Shown here piece by piece: positions 15,320-22,087 of a DNA stretch of 22,087 nt (position 1 is its first letter; the number at the start of each line of letters is the position of its first letter). The stretch is from JBBPYR01 sp038199755. GTDB taxonomy: Bacteria > Chloroflexota > Ktedonobacteria > Ktedonobacterales > Ktedonobacteraceae. The stretch is taken from assembly GCA_038199755.1 (NCBI GenBank), contig JBBPYR010000055.1, positions 1 through 22,087 of the forward strand. The letters are read 5' to 3'. Under the pieces are notes generated by a model. It worked only from the letters and a program-made list of their open reading frames with translations. It had not been told where the DNA came from and made no database searches. Both the position numbers and the translations under genes were made by a program.

Positions 15320-15862
15320 ATGGGCAATACACGTGATCTCACTCATCCGCAGCCGCCAAAGCGTCCGCTAGGCCCACGCATTGCCCTGGGCATCGACCCA
15401 GGTACGGCCATTGTGGGCTATGCGGTCGTAGCCGCGAAAGGGAGCGAGTTACAGATGATAGCGTGTGATGTCGTCACCACTCCTGCGGGCATGGAACTTG
15501 CCCAGCGTTTACAAATTATTTATACGCGCCTCAGCGAAATTATCGCACTCCATCAACCACATGAAGCGGCAATGGAGGAGTTGTTCTTTGCGAAGAATGC
15601 TCGCACCGCCATGACGGTGGGTCACGCACGTGGCGTGGCGATGCTCGCCCTGGCAAATGGCGGGCTGTCTGTGGCTGAGTATACACCTAAACAGGTGAAG
15701 CAGGCCGTCACGGGCTATGGCAGCGCGAACAAGGACCAGGTGGGAGAGATGGTGCGCATCCTCTTAAAGCTCTCCGCAGTACCACGTCCTGATGATGCTG
15801 CCGATGCTGCTGCGGTCGCCATTTGCCACCTGAACACCGCGACGTACAGCAGAGGCGTTTAA
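15320..15862 (+). CDS. ruvC: Crossover junction endodeoxyribonuclease RuvC
   Basis: A 180-aa RuvC, which resolves Holliday junctions in homologous recombination by paired nicks. Four acidic catalytic residues are in place: D26 (LGIDPGT), E86 (MEELFFAKN), D159 and D162 (DDAADA). The motif TVGHARGVAMLA (99-110) is typical. The first 19 residues, rich in Pro and basic residues, extend beyond the E. coli start; the ATG at 15320 is preceded by AAGGAACGGGG, so this start is plausible. It lies between yebC and ruvA with short gaps (29 and 31 nt), one transcription unit. Confidence 0.97.
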   Translation: MGNTRDLTHPQPPKRPLGPRIALGIDPGTAIVGYAVVAAKGSELQMIACDVVTTPAGMELAQRLQIIYTRLSEIIALHQPHEAAMEELFFAKNARTAMTVGHARGVAMLALANGGLSVAEYTPKQVKQAVTGYGSANKDQVGEMVRILLKLSAVPRPDDAADAAAVAICHLNTATYSRGV

Positions 15863-15893
15863 GACAATAACACAAAAAGAGAGCTAATAGAGA

Positions 15894-16493
15894 ATGATCA
15901 CAAGCATTCATGGCACGCTTGAGGCATGTAAAGCGGATCATGCCATTCTGCGGGTTGGAGGCTTCGGGATACGCGTCTTTGCCCCCGCTTCCACGCTCGG
16001 TCGTCTGAATGAGCCGGGAATGGAGGTCTCGCTGTATACCCATTTCCAAGTGCGCGAAGACAGCATGGCACTCTATGGCTTCAGTAGCGAAGAAGATCGG
16101 GCTGCATTCGAGCAATTACTGGGAGTCACAGGAGTTGGGCCGAAAATGGCCCTCGCCTTACTTTCCGTCATGAATTCATCGTCGCTTTATAAAGCCATTG
16201 CCGAGGAAGACCAGCAGAAACTAGGTTTGGCTCCCGGTGTTGGCAAAAAAGTAGCGGCACGCTTAATACTTGAGCTAAAGGGAAAACTGCCGTCATTGGC
16301 AGGTCTCGTAGGCAGCAGTGGAGCGGTAGCAGGTCCTTCCGGCTCCATTCAGGCTGAAGTGATGGAAGCATTGATAGGACTTGGCTATACGACAGCGGAA
16401 GCGCATGCGGCCTTAGCAAAGATTCCGCAAGATCAGGCGTTGACCCTTGAACAACAAGTCACCTATGCACTACGTACATTTTCGCGCCAATAA
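15894..16493 (+). CDS. ruvA: Holliday junction branch migration protein RuvA
   Basis: A 199-aa RuvA, the tetrameric protein that binds Holliday junctions and loads the RuvB motor. Domain I is an OB fold (MITSIHGTLEACKADHAIL..., with YTHFQVREDSMALYGF at 48-63). Domain II has two helix-hairpin-helix motifs, GVTGVGPKMALALL (77-90) and LAPGVGKKVAARLI (112-125). Domain III (EVMEALIGLGYT, about 154-165 onward) should bind RuvB. The Shine-Dalgarno is weak. ruvB does not follow; the next gene is unrelated, so ruvB must be elsewhere. Confidence 0.97.
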   Translation: MITSIHGTLEACKADHAILRVGGFGIRVFAPASTLGRLNEPGMEVSLYTHFQVREDSMALYGFSSEEDRAAFEQLLGVTGVGPKMALALLSVMNSSSLYKAIAEEDQQKLGLAPGVGKKVAARLILELKGKLPSLAGLVGSSGAVAGPSGSIQAEVMEALIGLGYTTAEAHAALAKIPQDQALTLEQQVTYALRTFSRQ

Positions 16494-16496
16494 TCC

Positions 16497-17219
16497 GTGT
16501 CCGTCTTATCAGAGAACACACGACCAGCAGCGAGAGAAATTATAGAACAACTTATGGAATTATTAATCGTGACACTAGCGTACACCAATCCGAGTCGTGA
16601 GGCCGACATTCTGGCAAGAATGCGTCTTATCTCCGATACGCTACGGAACGCACCCGGAATGATGGGCTCACAATTTTATCGGGGTCAAGGAAATGGGGCA
16701 TACTACATTCTGCTGACCACATGGGACAGCGCAGAGGGATGGCGCAGAGCAAAAGAACGCTATAGCCCACGTTTTCTGCTCCTCAATTCTGCGCTAGAGT
16801 TGCTTACAGCTGCACCTGAGCAATGGTTAATGCAGTATCTGTGGGGTTATAGCCGTCCCACCGCCCCTTTAGCACTAGCTGCGGTGCAAATTGTAGAAGT
16901 GCCGGGGACGCAGACAGTGGTGACACAAAAAGTGTGGATTGAAGGCTTACGGCGGCAAGCCACTGAGCCAACCCTCTCCAACGCTTTTCTGGCATGTGGC
17001 GGACCCGAAGAGATGTTGCCCCCTCCCTTGGTACCCACCGCACAACCTTCAGAGGCAGCATTTACAAACGTACAGCAAAATACGATATTTTTGAATATCC
17101 TTAATTGGGCCAATGAGCACGATAGAGATTTCTTTTACGCTAATAACGATTATCGCGCACTGCAACGCTTTATCAGCAGTGTCGGTGCTGTTCAAAACAT
17201 GTACCTGGAGCCAATATAG
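16497..17219 (+). CDS. ABM-like (dimeric alpha/beta barrel) protein of unknown function
   Basis: Up to 240 aa. The part from about 20 to 100 (MELLIVTLAYTNPSREADILARM...GMMGSQFYRGQGNGAYYILLTTWDSAEGWRRA) looks like an antibiotic biosynthesis monooxygenase (ABM) fold: a strand, a helix, then strands ending in a TTWDS-type segment. The second half (about 125-240) may be a diverged second copy, as two such domains can pair in one chain. No catalytic residues can be assigned and no secondary-metabolite genes are near. The start is uncertain: GTG at 16497, 3 nt after the ruvA stop, would be translated by coupling; ATG at 16554 begins exactly at the fold but has a poor Shine-Dalgarno. It probably shares the yebC-ruvC-ruvA transcript. 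Confidence 0.7.
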   Translation: MSVLSENTRPAAREIIEQLMELLIVTLAYTNPSREADILARMRLISDTLRNAPGMMGSQFYRGQGNGAYYILLTTWDSAEGWRRAKERYSPRFLLLNSALELLTAAPEQWLMQYLWGYSRPTAPLALAAVQIVEVPGTQTVVTQKVWIEGLRRQATEPTLSNAFLACGGPEEMLPPPLVPTAQPSEAAFTNVQQNTIFLNILNWANEHDRDFFYANNDYRALQRFISSVGAVQNMYLEPI

Positions 17220-17314
17220 CCCGCTCGGTACGGTAGCCAAGTCAAGTAGCCTCGGCAAAGACCATACTGGTGACAGATATGCGAGTAAGTTCCATTGGCT
17301 CCACGTTTTCGGGT

Positions 17315-17761
17315 CTAATCTGAAGAGGATTCAGCGACAGGACGATCATAATATTTTTTTAACTCGGCTTGCAGGAAAAGACGATTAGCCCACATGGTAC
17401 TGGTAAACGTATGATACTCGCCATCGCACACTGGAGCAGCGGCGGCACATTTTCGATGTTGACTCAGCCGAAAACGGATGCTATTCCCGCTCACTTCGGC
17501 CCAGATATGCCGTCGTGTATAGCCTGTTCCCCATTTAAAGAGGACCATCGTGTCATATTCCTCGAAGCGTCCACGCCCCTTCAAGACATTCTTGTTGATT
17601 CCCTGGAGCATTTCTGCCAGGCCACTTTCACGAAATACCCGTTTTGCGTTTTCACGGACAGCTAAGCGTTTTGCTTCGCGCTCTTCCGCGTCCAAGGCAT
17701 TCCACTCATGCTCTTCTTGTTGCCCATACTCATTTTGTTCCGTTTGATTCGTGATAACCAC
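17315..17761 (-). CDS. Hypothetical 148-aa protein
   Basis: I do not recognise this protein. Residues 1-50 are highly charged and Glu/Arg-rich, likely helical (EEHEWNALDAEEREAKRLAV). Residues 50-110 look like alternating strands with aromatic and basic residues (DTMVLFKWGTGYTRRHIWAEV, then SIRFRLSQHRKC). Two cysteines (C104 and C112) flank an Ala run, and the C-terminal part is helical again. No signal peptide or membrane segment. The composition is that of a real protein and the frame is open through its full length. Start GTG at 17761 has AAAGGG almost touching it, so the true start could differ. It is convergent with the ABM-like gene and lies downstream of the REC-GGDEF gene on the same strand. 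Confidence 0.65.
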   Translation of the reverse strand: MVITNQTEQNEYGQQEEHEWNALDAEEREAKRLAVRENAKRVFRESGLAEMLQGINKNVLKGRGRFEEYDTMVLFKWGTGYTRRHIWAEVSGNSIRFRLSQHRKCAAAAPVCDGEYHTFTSTMWANRLFLQAELKKYYDRPVAESSSD

Positions 17762-17883
17762 ACCCTTTCATAAACATGTGTGTCTAGAAGAGAAGACACA
17801 AACAACCCAATTCTTATTTTATCATACATGCGACAAGCAGGGCCGAAGGGTAGGAAGAGCAGAGGGCAGTGAAGAGAGTAAGA

Positions 17884-17923
17884 TGCTCGTGAAAAAAATA
17901 TGGGGGTTCCTCTTTCACGAGCA
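17884..17923 (-). terminator. Hairpin after the REC-GGDEF gene, probable terminator
   Basis: An 11-bp perfect stem, TGCTCGTGAAA (17884-17894) with TTTCACGAGCA (17913-17923), 18-nt loop, starting 8 nt beyond the REC-GGDEF stop on the minus strand. The T-run is inside the loop rather than after the stem, so the terminator is atypical. It separates the regulator from the 148-aa gene downstream. Confidence 0.55.
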
Positions 17924-17931
17924 CAAAGAAA

Positions 17932-18987
17932 CTATTTAAACTCAGCAAGCAGATCTTCTTCCACCAGCGAAAACGTAGCATACCGAGGATGACCATAAGT
18001 AAAGCAGGAAGAGGATGAGCGTGCAGCGGCTGCTTGTGGTGAATACGGTTGGTCGAAAACGGGACGTTCCGGTTGAGAAGAAATATGAAAGATATTGTCC
18101 GTGGCCTGCTTCGCATTGCGTTTTGCTTCTGCGGCAAGAGAACCAAAGTCATCAAGAGTTGATGGATGTGAACGTTGATTACTTACGATACCAATAGCAA
18201 GTGAAACCAAAGGAAACTGATAGAGGCGTCCTTTACGATCAACGCCATTGATGGAGCCACGATGTAAATCTTCTCGCCGATATAGGGGTGCGCTCCTTTG
18301 TTTATAGTTGGTCATGATGCTGCGGCAAAGTGATTTCACACGATCAGGGGTCGTCAGAATGATAAAGTCATCACCCCCAACATGTCCAACAAAGTCATCG
18401 ACATTGCCTTGTTCATGAACCACCCGTTGACAGATTTCCCCTAACAAAACGATCATTGTATTGCCAGCTAGAAATCCATAGACATCATTAAACGCCTTGA
18501 AATTGTTCAAATCGAGGTACAACACGCTCCAAGGGTCTTGGCTACTAATTTTGTAGCTAATCGCACGTTCCAATTGTACGCCACCAGGGAGTCGGGTCAG
18601 AGGAGAAAGCGAATTCTGCTGTATACGATGGAGTTGTCTGCGCGCACAAGCAAGTAGCTCGTCAGTATCAAACGGCTTTGTAATATAGGCATCAACACCT
18701 AATTCGAAGGCTCGCGCCTTATCAGATGGAGAACTACATGCACTAAGAACAATGATGGGAATATGCATTGTTTTTGGGTGCTCGCGGAGTCGGCGCAACA
18801 CCTCATAGCCATCTATGCCGGGAAGCATAATATCCAAGATGACTAAATCAGGTGTTTCACGTAGCGCAAACTGTACAGCATCTTCGCCGTTGAGGATTGT
18901 CACAGTCTGATATCCCTCGATTTCCAGAGTGTCCTTCAGCAACCTTGCGATTAAACGCTTATCCTCCACGACTAAAATGTTGACCAT
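17932..18987 (-). CDS. Response regulator with REC and GGDEF domains
   Basis: A 351-aa protein. The receiver (1-120) has E8/D9, phosphoacceptor D52 (LDIMLPGIDG), S82 and K104 (TKPFD). A GGDEF domain follows (about 127-300): SPLTRLPGG (128-136), YLDLNNFKAFNDVYGF (157-172) and the signature GGDDF (204-208), with Asp for the usual Glu. GGDEF domains make cyclic di-GMP from two GTP; whether GGDDF is active here is open. The RxxD inhibitory site is absent (NVDD at 195-198), so product inhibition at that site is not expected. The last 45 residues are low-complexity (SPQAAAARSSSS). ATG at 18987 follows AGGAG. No kinase or EAL/HD-GYP partner is in the window. Confidence 0.93.
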   Translation of the reverse strand: MVNILVVEDKRLIARLLKDTLEIEGYQTVTILNGEDAVQFALRETPDLVILDIMLPGIDGYEVLRRLREHPKTMHIPIIVLSACSSPSDKARAFELGVDAYITKPFDTDELLACARRQLHRIQQNSLSPLTRLPGGVQLERAISYKISSQDPWSVLYLDLNNFKAFNDVYGFLAGNTMIVLLGEICQRVVHEQGNVDDFVGHVGGDDFIILTTPDRVKSLCRSIMTNYKQRSAPLYRREDLHRGSINGVDRKGRLYQFPLVSLAIGIVSNQRSHPSTLDDFGSLAAEAKRNAKQATDNIFHISSQPERPVFDQPYSPQAAAARSSSSCFTYGHPRYATFSLVEEDLLAEFK

Positions 18988-19198
18988 GAGTGCTCCTGCC
19001 TCTACGCTTCACTATGCTACAACATACAATACAAAACACAATCCTGCAACAAGCACAATCGTCTTTATCCAATCCTGCTTATTGACGAATACACAAGCCA
19101 ATTCCTAAATCATGGCACTTCTATCACAGTACAACGTATAGCCCACAGTATGCAAGCCGTGACTGTTTACATTCAGCCCCAAAAAGGGAATTAAGCTC

Positions 19199-19345
19199 AT
19201 GAGTGTTTTCATTAAGAGAATACCACGTATGCACGTCATAGCGCATTTTCAATACTGCTTAAACTATGAGCAAGAGTCTGCCAATATTCATCCCCCAGAA
19301 GAATATCGCAGTGAGGTTCTCAAGAGAAAGGCTAAAACAAAATAA
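19199..19345 (+). CDS. Possible 48-aa small protein
   Basis: ATG at 19199 to TAA at 19343-19345, with AAAAAGGGA about 10 bases upstream as a fair Shine-Dalgarno. The product starts MSVFIKRIPRMHVIAHFQYC and ends EVLKRKAKTK: mixed, basic at both ends, no membrane segment. Nothing similar is recognised. A possible -35 (TTGACG, 19082-19087) has no good -10. It could be a chance ORF. Confidence 0.3.
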   Translation: MSVFIKRIPRMHVIAHFQYCLNYEQESANIHPPEEYRSEVLKRKAKTK

Positions 19346-19389
19346 ACGGTTGAGGTTGTTCGCCACTCTCTTTTCGCCTTATTATAATT

Positions 19390-19418
19390 AGTATAACATC
19401 CTTCTGTTCAGATGCAAA
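19390..19418 (-). promoter_or_regulatory. Minus-strand promoter in the long intergenic region
   Basis: TTTGCA (19413-19418), 17-bp spacer, TATACT (19390-19395) with TGT before it (extended -10). Transcription would start near 19383 and run either to the REC-GGDEF gene with a leader near 395 nt, or as a small RNA antisense to the 48-aa ORF. Confidence 0.45.
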
Positions 19419-19583
19419 GGTTTGCAAGCACAAAATTACGCGTTTTTAACACATCCGTTGTATTGTGATATTGCTGTGTCGCTGATATGGGTGGAAGAGG
19501 AGGACAAGCAATGGGCGTCTAGAGCATTTCCTTCAACAGCATGGTATTAGGGTTATCCAAAGAGAGGAAAGAGTCGCTAGATG

Positions 19584-19612
19584 TTGACGCTTGACACGCA
19601 TTGAGATAATAT
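19584..19612 (+). promoter_or_regulatory. Promoter of the hydrolase-XPB unit
   Basis: TTGACG (19584-19589; 5 of 6), 17-bp spacer, TAATAT (19607-19612; 4 of 6). Transcription would start near 19619, about 36 nt before the ATG at 19655. Confidence 0.55.
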
Positions 19613-19654
19613 GAAAAATAAGGAAAATACTTTTGGAGCGCGTAAAAGGAAACA

Positions 19655-20326
19655 ATGACACAAACAGCAAGTATTGAACGGATGATTCTCTTCCCAAGCC
19701 GAGGACAACCCACCTATCAGCTTGAGGGCGTGCTACATGTACCGCAAAAAGTGGAAGCTGCCCCAGCGATCATCCTCTGCCATCCACAACCAGCAAGCAG
19801 TGATATGGCAGACAATCTTACACTTTTATTGGCAAGAAGTATCGCTTCATCGCAGATGGTCGCCTTACGCTTCAACTTTCGCGGCGTTGGCAAGAGTCAG
19901 GGACAACAGACCGATGGGCGTCTAGAGCCGCTCGACCTGGCAGGAGCTATTGATGCGGTGCTAAGACAGCCGGGAATAAATCCCGCCAAAATTTGTGTTA
20001 TAGGTCATGGGTTTGGAGCATACATCGCGCTTTTATACGCACCATTTGATCCTCGGATACGCACCGTTGTAGCCATCAGTCTTCCGCTCTTTCGAGTCGC
20101 AGGTGGATTTCCCAGACCGTTCGAGCGTCCAAAGTTATTTGTGACAGGCGAATTCGATGAAGTTTGTCCGCGCTATAAACTTGAGCCATTTGTTGAGCAG
20201 CAGCAAGGTCCCAGAGGAATAAAAGTAGTCACAGGCGCACGCCATCTGATGCGCGACTATGAAGATGCAACAATCACGGCAATTATGAAATATGTTAAGG
20301 CATGGGCAGACATGCCCGGAGTATAG
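19655..20326 (+). CDS. Alpha/beta-hydrolase-fold protein lacking the nucleophile serine
   Basis: A 223-aa cytoplasmic protein of the alpha/beta hydrolase fold. The family's CHP-P segment is CHPQPASSDMADN (42-54), oxyanion-side FNFRGVGKSQG (73-83) is intact, and the acid D168 (GEFDEVCP) and histidine H197 (GARHLM) are at the expected places. The nucleophile elbow, normally G-x-S-x-G, reads GHGFG (117-121): position 119 is Gly (codon GGG at 20009-20011), so ordinary serine-hydrolase chemistry is not expected. It may be a non-enzymatic binding protein. ATG at 19655 follows AAAGGA. Its stop is 3 nt before the helicase start, so the two are coupled. Confidence 0.85.
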   Translation: MTQTASIERMILFPSRGQPTYQLEGVLHVPQKVEAAPAIILCHPQPASSDMADNLTLLLARSIASSQMVALRFNFRGVGKSQGQQTDGRLEPLDLAGAIDAVLRQPGINPAKICVIGHGFGAYIALLYAPFDPRIRTVVAISLPLFRVAGGFPRPFERPKLFVTGEFDEVCPRYKLEPFVEQQQGPRGIKVVTGARHLMRDYEDATITAIMKYVKAWADMPGV

Positions 20327-20329
20327 TCA

Positions 20330-22069
20330 ATGAATCCAACCAATCCTATTATTGTTCAAAGCGACCGTAGCATTTTATTAGAAGTCGATCATCCACAACA
20401 TGCCGAGGCCAGGGATGCACTCGCACAATTTGCCGAGCTAGAGAAATCGCCAGAGCATATCCATACCTATCGCCTCTCACCGCTGTCCCTGTGGAACGCA
20501 GCAGCCGGTGGCATGAATGCTGGTATGATTTTAGAGCTTCTCAATCGCTACAGCAAATATTCTATTCCCAGCAACATAATAACAGAAATTCGCGAATATA
20601 TCAGCCGTTATGGGCGTATCAAGTTGATACGAGGCGGCGTAAATAACGAGGGCCTGCTTCTAACCTCTGAAGATGCAGCCCTGATTCTTGAAGTGCTGCA
20701 CAATAAGCGTACCCAGCCATATCTCTTACGCCAGATAGACAAACACACCATTCAGGTTGATGCTTCGCGTCGTGGCCATATCAAGCAGGCTCTCATCCAC
20801 ATCGGATTTCCCGCCGAAGACCTTGCGGGCTATAGCGATGGCTCTGCCCTGCCACTTCAGTTACGTTCCGAAACAAGGCAAGGAAAAGTCTTTGATCCAC
20901 GTTCCTACCAAGAGGCAGCCTCTGCTGCCTTCTATGCTGGTGGTGCCCCCAGTGGTGGTAGTGGCGTTATCGTTCTCCCTTGTGGCGCAGGCAAAACGAT
21001 CGTTGGCCTGGTGACAATGGCCGATATTCAGCGTGCAACCTTGATTCTCACGCCGAACACGGTAGCGGTTCGCCAATGGATCAACGAGATACTCGATAAG
21101 ACGGATATTCCGCCCGAAATGATTGGCGAATATACAGGTGAGCGCAAAGATATTGCCCCCATCACGGTCAGCACCTATCAAATCCTCACCTATCGTCGCC
21201 CGACACCACGTGGCTCGGAGAATGGTCATGCAAACGGGAACGGGAGTGAGCCGAATGAGAAAGACTTTCCTCATTTTTCGCTCTTCACCAGCTATGATTG
21301 GGGTTTGATCATTTATGATGAGGTGCATCTGCTGCCCGCGCCAGTTTTCCGCGTGACCGCAGAAATTCAAGCGAAACGCCGCCTGGGACTGACGGCCACA
21401 CTCGTGCGTGAAGACGGACGCGAAGCCGATGTTTTCAGCTTGATAGGCCCCAAAAAGTATGATGTCCCCTGGCGTGAACTAGAGCGGCAGGGATGGATTG
21501 CCACCGCAGAATGCCATGAAATTCGCGTCGGTCTGAGCGAGGACGAGCAGATGAACTATGCAACCGCAGAAGTCCGTGAGAAGTATCGCATCGCAGCCGA
21601 GACACCCGCGAAATTGACGGTGACCCGCTACTTGGCTGAACGACATTGCAACGATCAAGTCCTGATTATTGGGCAATATATCGACCAACTCAAAGCCCTG
21701 GCCGAAGACCTGCACGCACCACTCATTACGGGCAAAACATCCAATACACAACGCGAAAAGCTCTATGAGCAATTTCGCCAAGGTGAGGTCAAACGACTGG
21801 TTGTCAGTAAAGTGGCGAACTTCGCCATTGATCTGCCAGATGCAAACGTTGCCATTCAGGTATCCGGCACCTTCGGCTCACGACAGGAAGAGGCACAGCG
21901 ACTCGGACGCATTCTGCGTCCCAAAGAAGATGGCTCGATCGCCTACTTCTATTCTATCGTCACCCGTGATACCCGCGATCAAGAATTTTCGGCAAACCGC
22001 CAGCTCTTCTTGACAGAGCAAGGATACCGCTATGTCATAGAAGATGCCGAAGCTCTTCTCACTGTGTAA
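20330..22069 (+). CDS. XPB/Rad25-like superfamily 2 DNA helicase
   Basis: A 579-aa helicase of the XPB (ERCC3/Rad25) type, a 3'-5' DNA translocase that in eukaryotes serves TFIIH and in archaea works with the nuclease Bax1. The N-terminal 190 residues form the XPB-specific region. Then come Walker A CGAGKT (218-223), DEVH box (330-333), GLTATL (353-358), the XPB-typical RED motif (360-362), and motif VI QRLGRILR (523-530) in the second RecA domain. Between Walker A and the DEVH box is a Gly/Asn-rich insert (SENGHANGNGSEPNEKDF, about 299-316). ATG at 20330 lies 3 nt after the hydrolase stop. A role in DNA repair is likely but inferred. The next gene lies beyond the window; GGAG at 22072-22075 could be its ribosome binding site. 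Confidence 0.95.
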   Translation: MNPTNPIIVQSDRSILLEVDHPQHAEARDALAQFAELEKSPEHIHTYRLSPLSLWNAAAGGMNAGMILELLNRYSKYSIPSNIITEIREYISRYGRIKLIRGGVNNEGLLLTSEDAALILEVLHNKRTQPYLLRQIDKHTIQVDASRRGHIKQALIHIGFPAEDLAGYSDGSALPLQLRSETRQGKVFDPRSYQEAASAAFYAGGAPSGGSGVIVLPCGAGKTIVGLVTMADIQRATLILTPNTVAVRQWINEILDKTDIPPEMIGEYTGERKDIAPITVSTYQILTYRRPTPRGSENGHANGNGSEPNEKDFPHFSLFTSYDWGLIIYDEVHLLPAPVFRVTAEIQAKRRLGLTATLVREDGREADVFSLIGPKKYDVPWRELERQGWIATAECHEIRVGLSEDEQMNYATAEVREKYRIAAETPAKLTVTRYLAERHCNDQVLIIGQYIDQLKALAEDLHAPLITGKTSNTQREKLYEQFRQGEVKRLVVSKVANFAIDLPDANVAIQVSGTFGSRQEEAQRLGRILRPKEDGSIAYFYSIVTRDTRDQEFSANRQLFLTEQGYRYVIEDAEALLTV

Positions 22070-22087
22070 TTGGAGTCACGGCGGGAC

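Larger units (their letters stand above)
18988..19654. other. Long intergenic region between divergent genes
   Basis: 667 bp, AT-rich, separating the REC-GGDEF gene (minus) from the hydrolase-XPB unit (plus). It holds a possible 48-aa ORF (19199-19345), a minus-strand promoter (19390-19418) and the hydrolase promoter (19584-19612). No tRNA, riboswitch or clear terminator was recognised. The 205 bp next to the regulator gene show no convincing promoter. Confidence 0.6.

Noticed and set aside
19519..19713. 64-aa minus-strand ORF with a hydrophobic segment
   Set aside because: It overlaps the promoter, ribosome binding site and first codons of the hydrolase gene and has no evident Shine-Dalgarno; probably chance.

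Overview
The window reads as ordinary chromosome from a free-living bacterium, most likely a Chloroflexota member of the Ktedonobacteria type. That assignment is inference. It rests on the gene mix (XPB-type helicase, several stand-alone receiver proteins, yebC-ruvC-ruvA with no ruvB beside it, a t6A gene cluster whose proteins carry extra inserts), the moderate GC content, and short palindromic repeats between genes. No database search was run. No rRNA, tRNA, CRISPR array, transposase or integrase was seen.

Layout. 1-870 (minus): two receiver-domain proteins in a row, the downstream one with Glu in place of the phosphoacceptor Asp. 871-1172: divergent promoter region with a 21-bp-spaced direct repeat. 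1173-4120 (plus): a ThiF/MoeB-like E1 enzyme, a palindromic repeat, then metG with its own promoter and a perfect intrinsic terminator. 4190-7756 (plus): a 1188-aa fused restriction-modification protein, more AT-rich than its neighbours and probably acquired. 7816-9561 (minus): a GNAT acetyltransferase and a ROK sugar kinase. 9601-9840: a repeat-rich stretch in which tsaD ends. 9779-14238 (minus): yraN, a coiled-coil/zinc-ribbon protein, then tsaE-tsaB-rimI-tsaD, the threonylcarbamoyl transfer machinery for t6A in tRNA plus an N-alpha-acetyltransferase, with overlapping genes. 14526-17219 (plus): yebC-ruvC-ruvA and a coupled ABM-like protein. 17315-18987 (minus): an unrecognised 148-aa protein and a REC-GGDEF regulator. 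18988-19654: long intergenic region with a possible 48-aa ORF. 19655-22069 (plus): an alpha/beta-hydrolase-fold protein lacking its nucleophile serine, coupled to an XPB/Rad25-like helicase that closes the window.

Several start sites were moved inward from the longest ORF (GNAT, tsaD, rimI, tsaB, tsaE) using Shine-Dalgarno matches, family N-termini and, for tsaE, a promoter lying over the longer reading frame. The predicted promoters often carry an extended -10 (TGnTAnAAT). No complete new defence or biosynthetic system is visible. The items most worth a second look are the catalytically dead hydrolase paired with XPB, the fused R-M protein, the Glu-substituted receiver, the repeat array into which tsaD runs, and the 19.0-19.65 kb region.
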